64,000 nucleotides of DNA from Auricularia sp. M13. Lineage: Eukaryota; Basidiomycota; Agaricomycetes; Auriculariales; Auriculariaceae. Under the pieces are notes generated by a model. The model was not told where the DNA came from and ran no database searches. It saw nothing but the letters and a program-made list of their open reading frames with translations. Below, piece by piece: positions 54,782-64,000 of the stretch. Position 1 is the first letter of the stretch, and every line of letters starts with the position of its first letter. Both the position numbers and the translations under genes were made by a program. Where the stretch lies: the NCBI GenBank assembly GCA_037042915.1, contig CM073199.1, positions 2,232,001 through 2,296,000 on the forward strand, written 5' to 3'.

Positions 54782-55532
54782 TGTTACGACCCATGCTCGT
54801 CCGACCCTTCTCTACCCTTCTGTCCTCTCGCCTCGCCCTTCCTTCGGTTCGAGTATATCCATTCTTCACTCGCTTTCACTCGCTTCCCTTCACTTTCCTT
54901 CGCTTCCCTTTCCTTTTGCCTTGCTCCCCTTCGATCCTATCAGTCTCGCCTCGCTTTTGCATCACTCCGCTCGACCCGGATCACCTTCTAACACATTCTA
55001 GTATCTTTCTAATCATCTTCCGTCACTCCCCTTTGCTTCCTAAGCACTCTGTCATCATCCTGACTCACTCCGCTCGATATCGGATCACTCTGACTGCGAT
55101 CACTGCGCATTCCTGTGTTTCGTACTTCTATTGTTGATCCGACCGGTCTACCAGTTACCTGAGTGTCTCCCATGTGATTCTGTGCTTTCCTATTTGTATC
55201 CTTGCCTCGCTTTGATGTACTCTAGTTCGAAAACCGAAATAGCAACAGCCTAGCTTCGTCCCACCTCACTAGAGCCGCGCCACTCAACCCGGCCGCTCTC
55301 CTCGCTCGCCTCGCTTTCTATCGGCACCTTCGGCTCACTCTTCCTTCTATCGACGCTCGAGTACCTCGATTACCTCTCGAGCGCCCCCGTTCGCCTACTA
55401 CGGGCTCCGGGGGCCATAGGTCATCTGTCGGGGCACCCGTCAAGGTTCCCATCCGCGCCTGGCTCCCCGTCTTAGACATCGGTCTATCGGTCGATCCGAG
55501 GCGTCCCAGTCGGTCCGGTCACGCGCTTAACA
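54782..55532. mobile_element. Solo LTR (751 bp)
   Basis: Starts TGTTACGACC and ends GCGCTTAACA (TG...CA, with a TGTTA/TAACA inverted tip). CCAAG at 54777-54781 and 55533-55537 is a 5-bp target duplication. Element B has a single uninterrupted CCAAG at the matching place (near 59547). Very pyrimidine-rich (TTCCCTTC, CTCGCC). No internal retroelement sequence, so it is a solo LTR left by recombination. Confidence 0.9.
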
Positions 55533-56051
55533 CCAAGTGAGCGTGCGCAACAATTACGACTGCGTGCGCATGTTCCAACAGTGCGCACGCAAGTTGGAAC
55601 CTTGCGTGCGCAGAGCGTGAGCATCTTTGCGCACGCATTTCAATAGCGTGCGCATCTTGCAAACTTGCGTGCGCATACTTGCAACATGCGTGCGCAGGCG
55701 CACGTTAGTTTTGCGCACGTGCGCACGTGCACACGCAAGTTGAAATGTGTATATCAACAATATCTCTGCGGATATTTAAGGTTTGATGACCGTTGTTAGA
55801 TAATCACATGCAATGGTATCATAGCTACCACAATCACCTTCAACGATGACAATATCTTATCTAAATGGGCTTCTATGGTTGAATTAATGTTGCGCACGTT
55901 TTTCTCATGACCCGGCTGGAGTGAAGTATCTCATCATAGACGAGGTGTCTATGATTGGAGCGAAGCTCTTGTCCTGCATTAGCGAAAGGCTAGGTCAGAT
56001 CACAGGCTCGGACAAACCTTTCGGAGGCCTGAATGTAATTTTCCTGGGAGA

Positions 56052-56534
56052 TGTTGCGGTTTTCGTCGGTTCCCTCCTCCCCCGCTATCTCATTTCGCCG
56101 TCCAGTGGTCCTCGCACTTCATTTGGGCGCCCCAGATTCCTTTCGCCCGAACCCATAGCCCCTCTGTCGGCGCGTCCTATCGGTCTCCCCGCTCGGCGGG
56201 CGTTTCGGCCTCTTCCCAGGAGAAGGGTAATATGACAGGATGTTTCTGGTTTGGTTGGGCTCTATTTATCCCGAGTTTCTTGTCTCGCCGAGGGCCTCCC
56301 CGGCGGTCTCCCTCGGCTTGATCTGTGGTGCCCGCGTGACACTCGGCCGGTGGCGCAATTGGTCTGTGGGCCCCCTCGGCCTTGATTCCGTAGTATATAT
56401 ACCTGGGCCGGAGCCCCCTCTTGTACCTTAGGTTTGGTCTGGTCTATCATACCGCTTATCCGCTCCCCCCTCTCCTCACCCCTCCTTACCCCTCGGGCGT
56501 CGTCTCGGAGAGTGATATAGCAGTCACCGTGACA
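56052..56534 (+). repeat. 5' LTR
   Basis: 483 bp. Differs from the right LTR at five sites (56113, 56173, 56365, 56367 and 56499), all of which are CpG in one copy and TpG or CpA in the other. A TATATATA run near 56393-56401 may be its TATA box. Confidence 0.95.
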
Positions 56535-57206
56535 TAAGACCAAACCTACCCTCCACCCCGACGCTCGAGATCCCCACACCCCTTACCCACCACCCTTCCA
56601 ATCCGGGCGAACCGTTCGGTCGGAGTCGCTCAGTCCAGGAAGGAATCCGACCCCTCGGACCGGCTAGGAGACCCCTCGCGTCAACGAGGACCCGTCGCGA
56701 CCGCTGCGCCCAATCATCGGCCCACCAGGACCCTGCAGGACCCACCCTCCGGACGCCGAGCCTTGCCCACTGGCCTTCTGGTCAGGCACTTAGCCAACGA
56801 GGACCCCTCCAGACCCATACGGTCGTCAAATCCGAAAACTCATTCCATCACCGGCTCCTGATCTCTCCCCTCCATCAGAGCCCAGTCATTCTCGGCGAGA
56901 CCACCTCCCCAAGCCCTACTCGCCAAACGCGCCCGTTGCGCGTCCCTCCCCTCGGTCAACCGCTAGACCTCCCACGGCCGACCCCTCTCTTCGGAACCTC
57001 ACCCTCCGCGCACCCCGAGAGCAAGTTTCCCCCCCCGTGGTGCGCGCGGCGCATCCACACCATCTTCCTCGGATCGTAACCCCCATCACCCCCACGCATC
57101 AACGCTTACGACACATACACCATATAATCCGGACCGGCCGCCAGACCGACGCCTCTTTCTTCCCCTTTTCCCGACACGCCCCTTGTTCGGACCGAACGCC
57201 CACAAA
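56535..57206. other. Leader of the LTR retroelement
   Basis: About 670 bp, C-rich, between the left LTR and the chromodomain gene. No gag-like frame was recognised. Confidence 0.5.
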
Positions 57207-57998
57207 ATGTCCCAGTACGACGAGACCATGGTTAACCCTCGCTACATACCGGCGGCGGTCCTGGAACACCGCATACACCGAGGAGTTCCCCAGTACCTCG
57301 TTCAATGGATGGGCTTCCCTCCTGAGGACGCTAGTTGGCAACTGGCCGCCGATTTGGACGGAACAGGACTCGTGGAGGAGTACCACGCCGAACCACCGGA
57401 GCCGAGCGAGGACCAAGGCGCCGCACAGGACCCGGACCAGGATGCGGACATGGAGCTCGGCGAGGACTTTGGCGACGGACCCCAGGGGCTGTTCGGCGAA
57501 TCTCCCATCAGCACCGGCGAGTCATCCCTTGCCGCCGACGAGTCGCCCGAACTTGGAGACGCGCGCCCGGCCACACCCCCGCTGGAGCTCATGCCCCTTC
57601 GGGCTCGCATTCGATCACCGGACCCGGGCGACATCCAGCTCAACATGTCCATGCTCGTGACCCCTGCCCAACCGTTCTTCTGGATGATAGACCGCTTCAC
57701 TCACTACGGCCGCTTCGCTGCCCCGAGACATCTCCCGCTCGATGTCTCGCGTTACTGGGTACTCCCAAATGCGGTCCGTGACGACCGGGGACGACGGGCT
57801 CGCATGGAGCTGGTTGTCTTCTCGTTCCCGCCCCGGCTCGGCCCCCACCTCATCACACCGCCCACGGCGGAACGGGCCCTCCAGGTTATTCGGCTGACGG
57901 CATGCCTTGTCTGGGACATCATCGAATATCGCCCCACGTATGCCGACGACGCCGTAGTCCTTCGGATTGCGTCTCCCGGCCCGGCCCACCGTCTTTGA
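57207..57998 (+). CDS. Chromodomain protein encoded in the LTR retroelement
   Basis: A single exon from the first ATG (57207) gives 263 aa. Residues about 18-65 are a chromodomain (VLEHRIHRGVPQYLVQWMGF, then PPEDASWQ): the aromatic cage residues Tyr and Trp and the conserved Phe-Pro-x-Glu-Asp-x-Ser-Trp stretch are present. An acidic Glu/Asp/Pro-rich linker follows, then a conserved-looking C-terminal region (PFFWMIDRFTHYGRFAAP, WDIIEYRPTYADD). In chromoviruses the chromodomain sits at the end of integrase and steers insertion to heterochromatin; here it stands alone near the 5' LTR without an integrase. Stop-free, so possibly expressed. Confidence 0.75.
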   Translation: MSQYDETMVNPRYIPAAVLEHRIHRGVPQYLVQWMGFPPEDASWQLAADLDGTGLVEEYHAEPPEPSEDQGAAQDPDQDADMELGEDFGDGPQGLFGESPISTGESSLAADESPELGDARPATPPLELMPLRARIRSPDPGDIQLNMSMLVTPAQPFFWMIDRFTHYGRFAAPRHLPLDVSRYWVLPNAVRDDRGRRARMELVVFSFPPRLGPHLITPPTAERALQVIRLTACLVWDIIEYRPTYADDAVVLRIASPGPAHRL

Positions 57999-58110
57999 AC
58001 GCTCCGAGCGGTCGCCCCCACCTTGTACAGCAGTCCGCTTGGCGAAAAGCTAAAACCACCCTTTGTCGATATCTATTGGCGTACAGGTGACGCCACCTGT
58101 CGTTCCCTCC

Positions 58111-59956
58111 GGACCCCTAGAAAAACGTGCACAGATTACGTGCGCACACGTGCGCAGAATTTTGCGTGCGCACAACTTGCGTGCACAGTTTTCAAAATGC
58201 GCGCGCATGGTTTTCACTTGCGTGCGCAGGGTCCAAAACTCTGAACGCACGCTTTTCCTCATGCGTGCGCAGGTCATGGGTGTGCGTGCGCAGGTCAGAA
58301 GTATGCGTGCGCAAGTCACAAGTATGCGTGCGCAAGTCTGAGGTTGCTAGTGTATTGTATCATTCTTGATGGATAACACACATTCAAAGTCAGCGGTATA
58401 CTAAAGCTTATCTTATATTCAGCATACACATTAGAAGCCGCAAGCGTAATGAACTAGAAACCACGTTACTGTCGAGGAAGTCATCAGCAGTGTGGATTAC
58501 AGAGCTTGCAATGCATGTTAAAGTGATCAGTTGGAGATTACATTAGGCCCAAAGATTAATGCACACTATATATCACAAGTGTAATGAATCAGAAGTTGTG
58601 TTACACTCGAACGTTAATGCACACTTGAAGTTGCAAATGTATTAGATTGCCAATTAACTTTCATCCATTCTTGCATCCCACAACAAGATGACAGTAGCTG
58701 AAGCTTGGGATCAGTACCAAGTTCAGTATAAAGGTCCCAAGCAGCAGGTTGACCTGGACGTGTTTGTGTTGTCCATCCTAGAGGACTTGATGCTTGATCA
58801 GTCCTGTGACCTAGGCTTATCTGCGTTGTCACAATGGGGCCTTGATGCTGGTCACCACCAGCATCACTGGAATCCCTATGTGCATGGTCCAACGGAGGAT
58901 AGACATGATGAAGCAGGATGGGACATATGATTTGGCTATCACAGTAAGTCATTCATTTTTTGCTTTGCAGAAGTTGATTCAAACACAACAATGCACAGCG
59001 TGGACCAGACTATAGGGAAGATTCACCCAAAAGACCACCCACCCCCGAAATGTCAAATGCAGAAATGCGAGAAACACTAAGTCGAAAAAGGTTAAGTTTT
59101 TGGTGTCATCGAATTTAGCAAACTTACTGACCTGCTTTTACAGACAATTCTTCGCAGAAATGGAAATGGAGGAGGAGGAACAGGAACGGGCTGCAGCAAA
59201 GCACCAGAAAAGCAAAACAGTGGCAGTTGCAACAAAGCCTGTCAAAAAACCAAAGACACGTAAAAGAAAGTAGCACTAGGTCTGATGTATATTCATGTTG
59301 AGATGCACTAATGTAATAACCACATGGGCTTTGCTTCATTGGAGATTAGTACTTAAGGGCTGGTCAACCAACTATAAGTTTGGTAAACCAAACCTGTCTG
59401 TCAGAATGTAATGTTCTTGATAACGAACAAGACGTGAACTCAGAACATGTGATCCTTGTCCAGTAATTGAACACTCATTTATGAGGGGTGCACGTAGGCT
59501 TAAGAAGTGCTTGTGTACATTTCTTCAACAGCGTGCGCAAAGTCCAAGTGAGCGTGCGCAACAATTACGACTGCGTGCGCATGTTCCAACAGTGCGTGCG
59601 CAAGGTTCCAACTTGCGTGCGCAGAGCGTGAGCATCTTTGCGCACGCATTTCAATAGTGTGCACATCTTGCAAACTTGCGTGCGCATACTTGCAACATGC
59701 GTGCGCAGTGCGTGCGCAGGCGCACGTTAGTTTTGCACACGTGCGCACGTGCGCACGCAAGTTGAAATGTGTATATCAACAATATCTCTGTGTATATTTA
59801 AGGTTTGATGACCGTTGTTGGATAATCACATGCAATGGTATCATAGCTATCACCATCACCTTCAACGATGACAATATCTTATCTAAATGGGCTTCTATGG
59901 TTGAATTAATGTTGCGCACGCACCTTGCGCACGTGCGCACGTTTTTCTCATGACCC
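58111..59956. mobile_element. Mutator-like TIR element B, inserted in the LTR retroelement
   Basis: 1846 bp. GTTCCCTCC at 58102-58110 and 59957-59965 is a perfect 9-bp target duplication. Ends GGACCCCTAGAAAAACGTGC (left) and the inverse of GGGTCATGAGAAAAACGTGC (right). Subterminal arrays of TGCGTGCGCA-like units are at 58135-58340 and 59530-59765, plus a final inverted set at 59910-59945. It contains an 80-aa frame (58688-58930) identical to that in element A but no transposase, so it is non-autonomous. Confidence 0.92.
58688..58930 (+). pseudogene. 80-aa frame in Mutator-like element B
   Basis: Identical in translation to the start of the coding remnant at 53933-54518. The downstream pieces are collinear with element A but carry extra differences, including a stop in the Cys/His piece near 59085. 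No family recognised. Confidence 0.45.
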
Positions 59957-60149
59957 GTTCCCTCCCCCCCTCGACGACCCTGACAAAATCGGACCCTATC
60001 TTGGTTGGATGCCACTTCGGTTGGATGCTCTCCGCGGTCCCGGTCTCAGTCGTTTCTCATACCCCGTATTTATGCTCGTCTTTCCGCCTCTCTATTTACA
60101 TATTTTACGAGCCTCCACACCACTAGCCAAATCGTACCCGGGCACGGAC

Positions 60150-61406
60150 TTACTCCTCCATGGGTTGGCCCGCATCGACCGACTCCTCCCCGGTCGCGAA
60201 CGCACCTCGCCCCTCGGACCGTTGGACGCGTGGCAGGGACCCGGACCCGGACGCCTCCATCGACGCGAAGCTGGGTGTCGGCCGGGCAGCCCCCGGCACT
60301 ACCATGCCGAGGAGGGCCAGGTCGGCGCCAAAATCAGCGAGCACGCCGACAGGATCAGCTGGCGCCTCTGCCTCTACGCCTGAGACACCAGGGGTAGACG
60401 GCACGGCGATGGGCGACCGCCCCGCCTCGTCCTCCATCGCTCGGCCGTCGTTGGATTCGGTATCGTGATCGCTTCTGCCCGGCGACATGAGGCGCACGGT
60501 CTTGTAAGCCCGCTGGTTGTCGACGAGTTCTTGCGTCCATTTGCGAAGGTCGCGCCGCAGTGCCGAGACGGACAGTTGGAACCCCTGGACTATGCGGTCG
60601 CCCAGGACCTTGAGGTCGGCCATGGTGGCAGTCCCTGGTGACCGAAGCCTTTGGCGGGTGCGCGACCGTGCCATGGATGAGCCGACGGTGTCCACCACGT
60701 CGTCATGGTCCGGATGGTCCCCGTCGTCGCCGTCAATGTCAGCCTCCGGTCGAGCCCTCTTGCGCGATGTGCCCGACCGGCCGACACTGTGAGAACACCC
60801 CACGTGGGCCCGGTTACAGCGAGCACAGGCAGTCGCCGACCCGGACACTTGTCAAAAACACGGCTTGCCAGAACGCTCGCACTGCTCGCAAGGCTATACC
60901 CAGACGAGGGATGTCAGCGCAGGATATACCCCGGAACAGGAAGACCGTGGGTCCGGGCGTACCGTGCCAAACAGAGGCCCAACCGCGACCTTCTCTTCGT
61001 CGCCGGTCCCTCGTTCGCCGGTGTCCGACGATCGCTTAGACCCATACGCGACCGCCCCCGAGGGGCCCTTGCCTTTCGCGGTCGACGAGGTCGTCTCCGC
61101 GCGGCGAACTCCCTCTACCTTCGGCGCGATGGGGAGCGAGACTGCGGTCATGCCGAGGAGAGACGCCGCCGTCTCCAGATTGCGCGTCGCGGCGTTGCGA
61201 CGGCGCACCTCAGCGTCAATGGCCTCCAGCCGCTGGCCTGCCGACGCGAGCACCGCCCGCGCCTTCTCTTCCTCCGCATCCGCAGCGTAGTACCCGGAGT
61301 GTAGCTGGTGCTGGATCGAGGCATGCAGCGCGAACACCCGCTCCCTGAGGTCCCGAAGTTCGCCGAGAGGCTTTGCCGTCAGTCCGTCGGCGGCAGTGGG
61401 CGTCAT
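60150..61406 (-). pseudogene. Antisense zinc-knuckle-like protein in the LTR retroelement, one stop codon
   Basis: Exon 1 (61406-60963) has a helical region (LGELRDLRERVFALHASI, RLEAIDAEVRRRNAATRNL). A 69-nt intron (gtacgc to gtatag, 60962-60894) leads in phase to PCEQCERSGKPCF, then a TGA at 60854-60852, then SGSATACARCNRAHVGCSHS and a long tail with a helical part (SVSALRRDLRKWTQELVDN) ending at 60150. The paired Cys-x2-Cys-x6-Cys and Cys-x2-Cys-x6-Cys-x-His pattern continues straight through the stop, so the TGA is probably a CGA changed by C-to-T. The protein is read opposite to the retroelement. It may be a captured host-type gene; similar Cys-paired proteins are common near transposons in Agaricomycetes. 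Confidence 0.7.
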
Positions 61407-61631
61407 GGGATATCGGGCGGTGGTGGGAGCAAGGAGACGAGGAAGGAGAAGTACCGCGGTTCGTGTACGGCGACGGCCGAGCCCTTCGCGGCATCTGACG
61501 CTTAGAGTTTGATCCCGTGGCGGGTGGAGGTCGGCCTGGCAACGCTATGGTCCGTCTCCCCACGCCCGATCTAACCCGCACTTCATCGGGCCGCTCCCAC
61601 CTCGGCCACTGGACGGCTAGAAGGGGGGTTA

Positions 61632-62114
61632 TGTTGCGGTTTTCGTCGGTTCCCTCCTCCCCCGCTATCTCATTTCGCCGTCCAGTGGTCCTTGCACTTC
61701 ATTTGGGCGCCCCAGATTCCTTTCGCCCGAACCCATAGCCCCTCTGTCGGCGTGTCCTATCGGTCTCCCCGCTCGGCGGGCGTTTCGGCCTCTTCCCAGG
61801 AGAAGGGTAATATGACAGGATGTTTCTGGTTTGGTTGGGCTCTATTTATCCCGAGTTTCTTGTCTCGCCGAGGGCCTCCCCGGCGGTCTCCCTCGGCTTG
61901 ATCTGTGGTGCCCGCGTGACACTCGGCCGGTGGCGCAATTGGTCCGCGGGCCCCCTCGGCCTTGATTCCGTAGTATATATACCTGGGCCGGAGCCCCCTC
62001 TTGTACCTTAGGTTTGGTCTGGTCTATCATACCGCTTATCCGCTCCCCCCTCTCCTCACCCCTCCTTACCCCTCGGGCATCGTCTCGGAGAGTGATATAG
62101 CAGTCACCGTGACA
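61632..62114 (+). repeat. 3' LTR
   Basis: Nearly identical partner of 56052-56534 (five differences in 483 bp, all at CpG sites). Confidence 0.95.
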
Positions 62115-63179
62115 GGAGACGTTCGTCAATTGCCTCCCGTGCTGGATAATCATCTGTGGTTAGAGAAAGCAGCACTCACCGATTCATATACTCGTACGGC
62201 TGCCCCGAAGAAAAGTGGACAGTTGAAGGCGCATGGCCAGGGCTTGTGGTCGTTCGTAGACCGTGTTGTGACGTTGACGGAGAATTTTCGTCATAGATTA
62301 GATCCGCGGTATGGAGCTCTAGTGCAGCGCGTCGGCGACGGCAACGCAACCACTGGGGATGTCGAAGTGTTGTGCAGCCGGTTGATGTCCCGTTGTGTGC
62401 TCGGTCCTGAGTTTCAAGACGCGCCCTTGATTAAGGCCGACAAAGCTGTACGCGATGAGTGGAATATGGAGGCCACGCGTAGGCATGCCGCGAGGACGGG
62501 CCAGGTTTTGCATCAATACGTCGTGCGAGATACTATGCTCGGTCAAGCCGTGAGTCGCCGATTGGAGCTTGCTCTGCTCACCGTAAGCTCTTCCATGACG
62601 AAGGACAGATTGGGATCCATCCCTTTGTGTAAGGGCATGAAAGTTATGATCTTGGATAATATTGTTACAACGTCTGGGGTTGTAAATGGTGCAGAGGGTG
62701 AGCTCGTGGATGTGACATACGACTTGAGTGAACACGGAGATCGCGTCGCTCTATGTGCGATGGTCCGTATCCCTGGCTGTAGTCTTTCCTATCCAGGTTA
62801 CGAGCCCGGCGTGGTACAAATATTTCCGCAGAAACGGTATTCCAAAGTTGGGCGCGATGGTCAAGGTGTGACGAGAACTCAGCTGCCCTTGAACCCAGCA
62901 TACGCATTCACGGATTACAAAAGTCAAGGATGTACGATGCAGTACGCCATTCTTGACCTGCAGAGCACAGCCCGATGCATCCAATCTATGTATGTTATGT
63001 TGTCCCGCGTCGTTAAGTTGTCCAACATGGCTATACTGCGTGCATTTCCTGCGCAGCATATCCGTCGGTCACAGACACCAAGTACACAGCGTGAGATGGC
63101 GCGTTTACATGCATTGACCGTCCGCACCAGGAAGAGGTGGATCGCGTCTGATTTCTATAACTTGATGGTCGCGCTTTAG

Positions 63180-63464
63180 CAGATCACTTTGTACCGACGT
63201 TGTGTCTGCAAAGACGTATGTATGGTGGAGGAGATAGTTATGGTACAGACGGCGCGCAACCACCGTCGACACGTTCGATACAAGAAGATAAGGGAGGGAA
63301 TGTTCCTTCGTCGTAAGCCGAGATGTTTGATTGCGATATTGTCCGCGATACGGGATGTACGGAATGTTCAAGTGGAAGGCGACGAACGGAGTCCTTTAAG
63401 CCAAGTGACCTCGTCTACCTCCTCTTCTGCATCGCGCGTTAGTATACTGCATCGGCTGCTGAGT
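63180..63464. other. Spacer between helicase fragment and the right-edge gene
   Basis: About 285 bp. No gene recognised; possible 3' exons of the right-edge gene could extend into it. Confidence 0.4.
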
Positions 63465-64000
63465 TCAACGCGCACCATCGTGCTTGTGCGGGCAGCCAAT
63501 GACCTTGCAGGTCGCCCTGACGCGCCAGCGCAGCTCGTGCCCGAACTCGGGCGGGCTGCCCGTCTCCGCGTAGTCCAGGGGCAGGACGCAAATGCGATCC
63601 GTCTTGTGAATGGTCCACCAGTCCGACAAGCATTTAGTGCCGAAATCGCCGTAGATGGTCGTGTCGAAGTGTTGAATGCCGCGCCTGTCGTACTTGGTCA
63701 ATGCCGTGTCGTTGACGCTGCGATAACCGTCCATGGCTAGACCGTTGAAGAGCGCGATCTGCGTCGTTGTAAGCATCATTGCCCACGGCTCGACAAGAGA
63801 GGTGTCCATATGTTCTCGCGAGTAAGATGGGAGAATGAGATCACGAAGAAGCCCGCCGTTAGGACGTTGAGTCCCGCCAAAGTCCACCCGTCCAGCACCG
63901 CGTGCATTGCCATGGGCGTGACGCTCTCGATTATGTGGATGCAGCACCCGTTGAGCTCCATGCAAGTAATAGAGCGAGTGTCCATGCGCTGCGGCAGGTG
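63465..64000 (-). CDS. Hypothetical protein, 3' part (5' end off window)
   Basis: Read leftward from the right edge. A first frame (about 63985-63840: ITCMELNGCCIHIIESVTP, MHAVLDGWTLAGLNVLTAG) is followed by a gtgatc donor and, about 90 nt on, an acgcag acceptor. The next exon reads IALFNGLAMDGYRSV, FDTTIYGDFGTKCL and WWTIHKTDRICVLPLDYAE, then CPHKHDGAR and a stop at 63465. The intron joins in phase but is longer than most here, and a final exon further left cannot be excluded. No known domain was recognised. The mix of Trp, Cys and beta-like segments does not resemble transposon proteins, so this may be a host gene next to the complex. Confidence 0.5.
   Translation of the reverse strand, partial: PAAAHGHSLYYLHGAQRVLHPHNRERHAHGNARGAGRVDFGGTQRPNGGLLRDLILPSYSREHMDTSLVEPWAMMLTTTQIALFNGLAMDGYRSVNDTALTKYDRRGIQHFDTTIYGDFGTKCLSDWWTIHKTDRICVLPLDYAETGSPPEFGHELRWRVRATCKVIGCPHKHDGAR

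Larger units (their letters stand above)
48313..55913. mobile_element. Mutator-like TIR element A, inflated by three nested insertions
   Basis: The left end GGACCCCTAGAAAAACGTGC and the right end (inverse of GGGTCATGAGAAAAACGTGC) match element B at 58111-59956. Behind each end lies a subterminal block of TGCGTGCGCA-type repeats (48330-48520; 55537-55740). Without the insertions at 48672-49160, 49303-53859 and 54782-55532 and their duplications it would be about 1.8 kb, collinear with B. The 9 bp outside its two ends do not match (ATTTCTGCA against GGCTGGAGT), so one flank has been rearranged. Confidence 0.85.
56052..62114. mobile_element. LTR retroelement lacking visible gag-pol, carrying two cargo-like genes
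   Basis: 6063 bp with 483-bp LTRs (56052-56534 and 61632-62114), each TGTTGCGG...GTGACA, and a GGAGA target duplication (56047-56051 and 62115-62119). A purine tract, AGAAGGGGGG, precedes the right LTR (PPT-like). No convincing primer-binding site follows the left LTR. The interior has no reverse transcriptase, RNase H, protease or integrase motif. It encodes a chromodomain protein (plus) and a zinc-knuckle-like protein (minus) and hosts element B. Without B it would be about 4.2 kb. It must depend on another element's enzymes. Confidence 0.9.
55914..63179 (+). pseudogene. Pif1/Helitron-type DNA helicase fragment, split by an LTR retroelement
   Basis: Two pieces, 55914-56051 and 62120-63179, join in frame once the retroelement and one GGAGA are removed (FLGD followed by VRQLPPV). 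The first has Walker B (GVKYLIIDEVSMIG) and PFGGLNVIFLGD; the second has a Pif1-type C-terminal half with AYAFTDYKSQG and MYVMLSRV (motifs V/VI) to a stop at 63179. About 400 residues remain. Walker A and everything upstream is missing, cut at the right end of element A, so there is no functional helicase. The family is firm; whether it came from a Helitron or a Pif1-like host gene cannot be told. Confidence 0.85.

Noticed and set aside
48313-55913. Element A as a single large autonomous Mutator element containing the DDE transposase
   Set aside because: The transposase is IS630/mariner type and lies inside its own 75-bp inverted repeats with a TA duplication.
61820-62011. Short frames within the LTRs (also at 56240-56431)
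   Set aside because: They recur only because the LTRs are duplicated; no initiation context or family.

Overview
The window is nuclear DNA of a filamentous basidiomycete, most likely an Agaricomycete. Genes are dense and intron-rich. Most introns are 40-65 nt with GT-AG ends, and two in one gene begin with GC. Coding regions are GC-rich. Recognisable proteins include a PAK kinase, an importin beta, an HPt phosphorelay protein, Qcr7, F-box proteins and cyanovirin-N-like secreted lectins. I cannot place the order or species. A 100-N assembly gap lies at 10817-10916. No tRNA or rRNA gene was seen.

Layout. 1-10.8 kb is a conserved housekeeping block: a rhodanese/dual-specificity phosphatase (cut by the left edge), a divergent Def1-like CUE protein, NAD malate dehydrogenase with an 8-nt microexon, a Ypd1-like HPt protein, and the C-terminal part of importin beta, which runs into the gap. 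10.9-17.7 kb is gene-poor and holds decayed repeats. 17.7-30.2 kb is an accessory cluster: two related F-box loci on the minus strand, a 450-codon reading frame split by a 595-bp inverted-repeat element with a clean 9-bp target duplication, a large Cys/His-rich and AT-hook protein, and an intact F-box gene. 30.7-35 kb is again core: a TAF8-like TFIID histone-fold protein divergent from an HMCES-type SRAP protein, then Qcr7. 36.5-42.4 kb has a small secreted protein, a tandem duplication carrying two cyanovirin-N genes with identical predicted mature proteins, and a 5'-truncated aldo-keto reductase pseudogene. 43.2-47.7 kb is a 1421-aa PAK-family kinase.

48.3-63.2 kb is a nested transposon complex. 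Element A (48313-55913, Mutator-like ends) contains a small inverted-repeat element with a TTAGG array at its centre, an apparently intact 4.56-kb Tc1/mariner element with perfect 75-bp inverted repeats, and a 751-bp solo LTR. Directly to its right is a Pif1/Helitron-type helicase gene split by a 6.06-kb LTR retroelement. That retroelement is split in turn by a second copy (B) of the Mutator-like element. Target-site duplications of TA, CCAAG, GGAGA, GTTCCCTCC and AGGAAGTCAT give the order of events. The last 0.5 kb holds the 3' part of an unidentified gene on the minus strand.

Most unusual: the mariner element carries an intact five-exon cargo gene (558 aa) beside its five-exon transposase. 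The LTR element has no visible polymerase or integrase but encodes a chromodomain protein and an antisense zinc-knuckle protein, and all five differences between its LTRs are CpG-to-TpG/CpA changes. Exon structures given as joins were worked out by hand from splice signals and frame; each resolved join sums to a whole number of codons.
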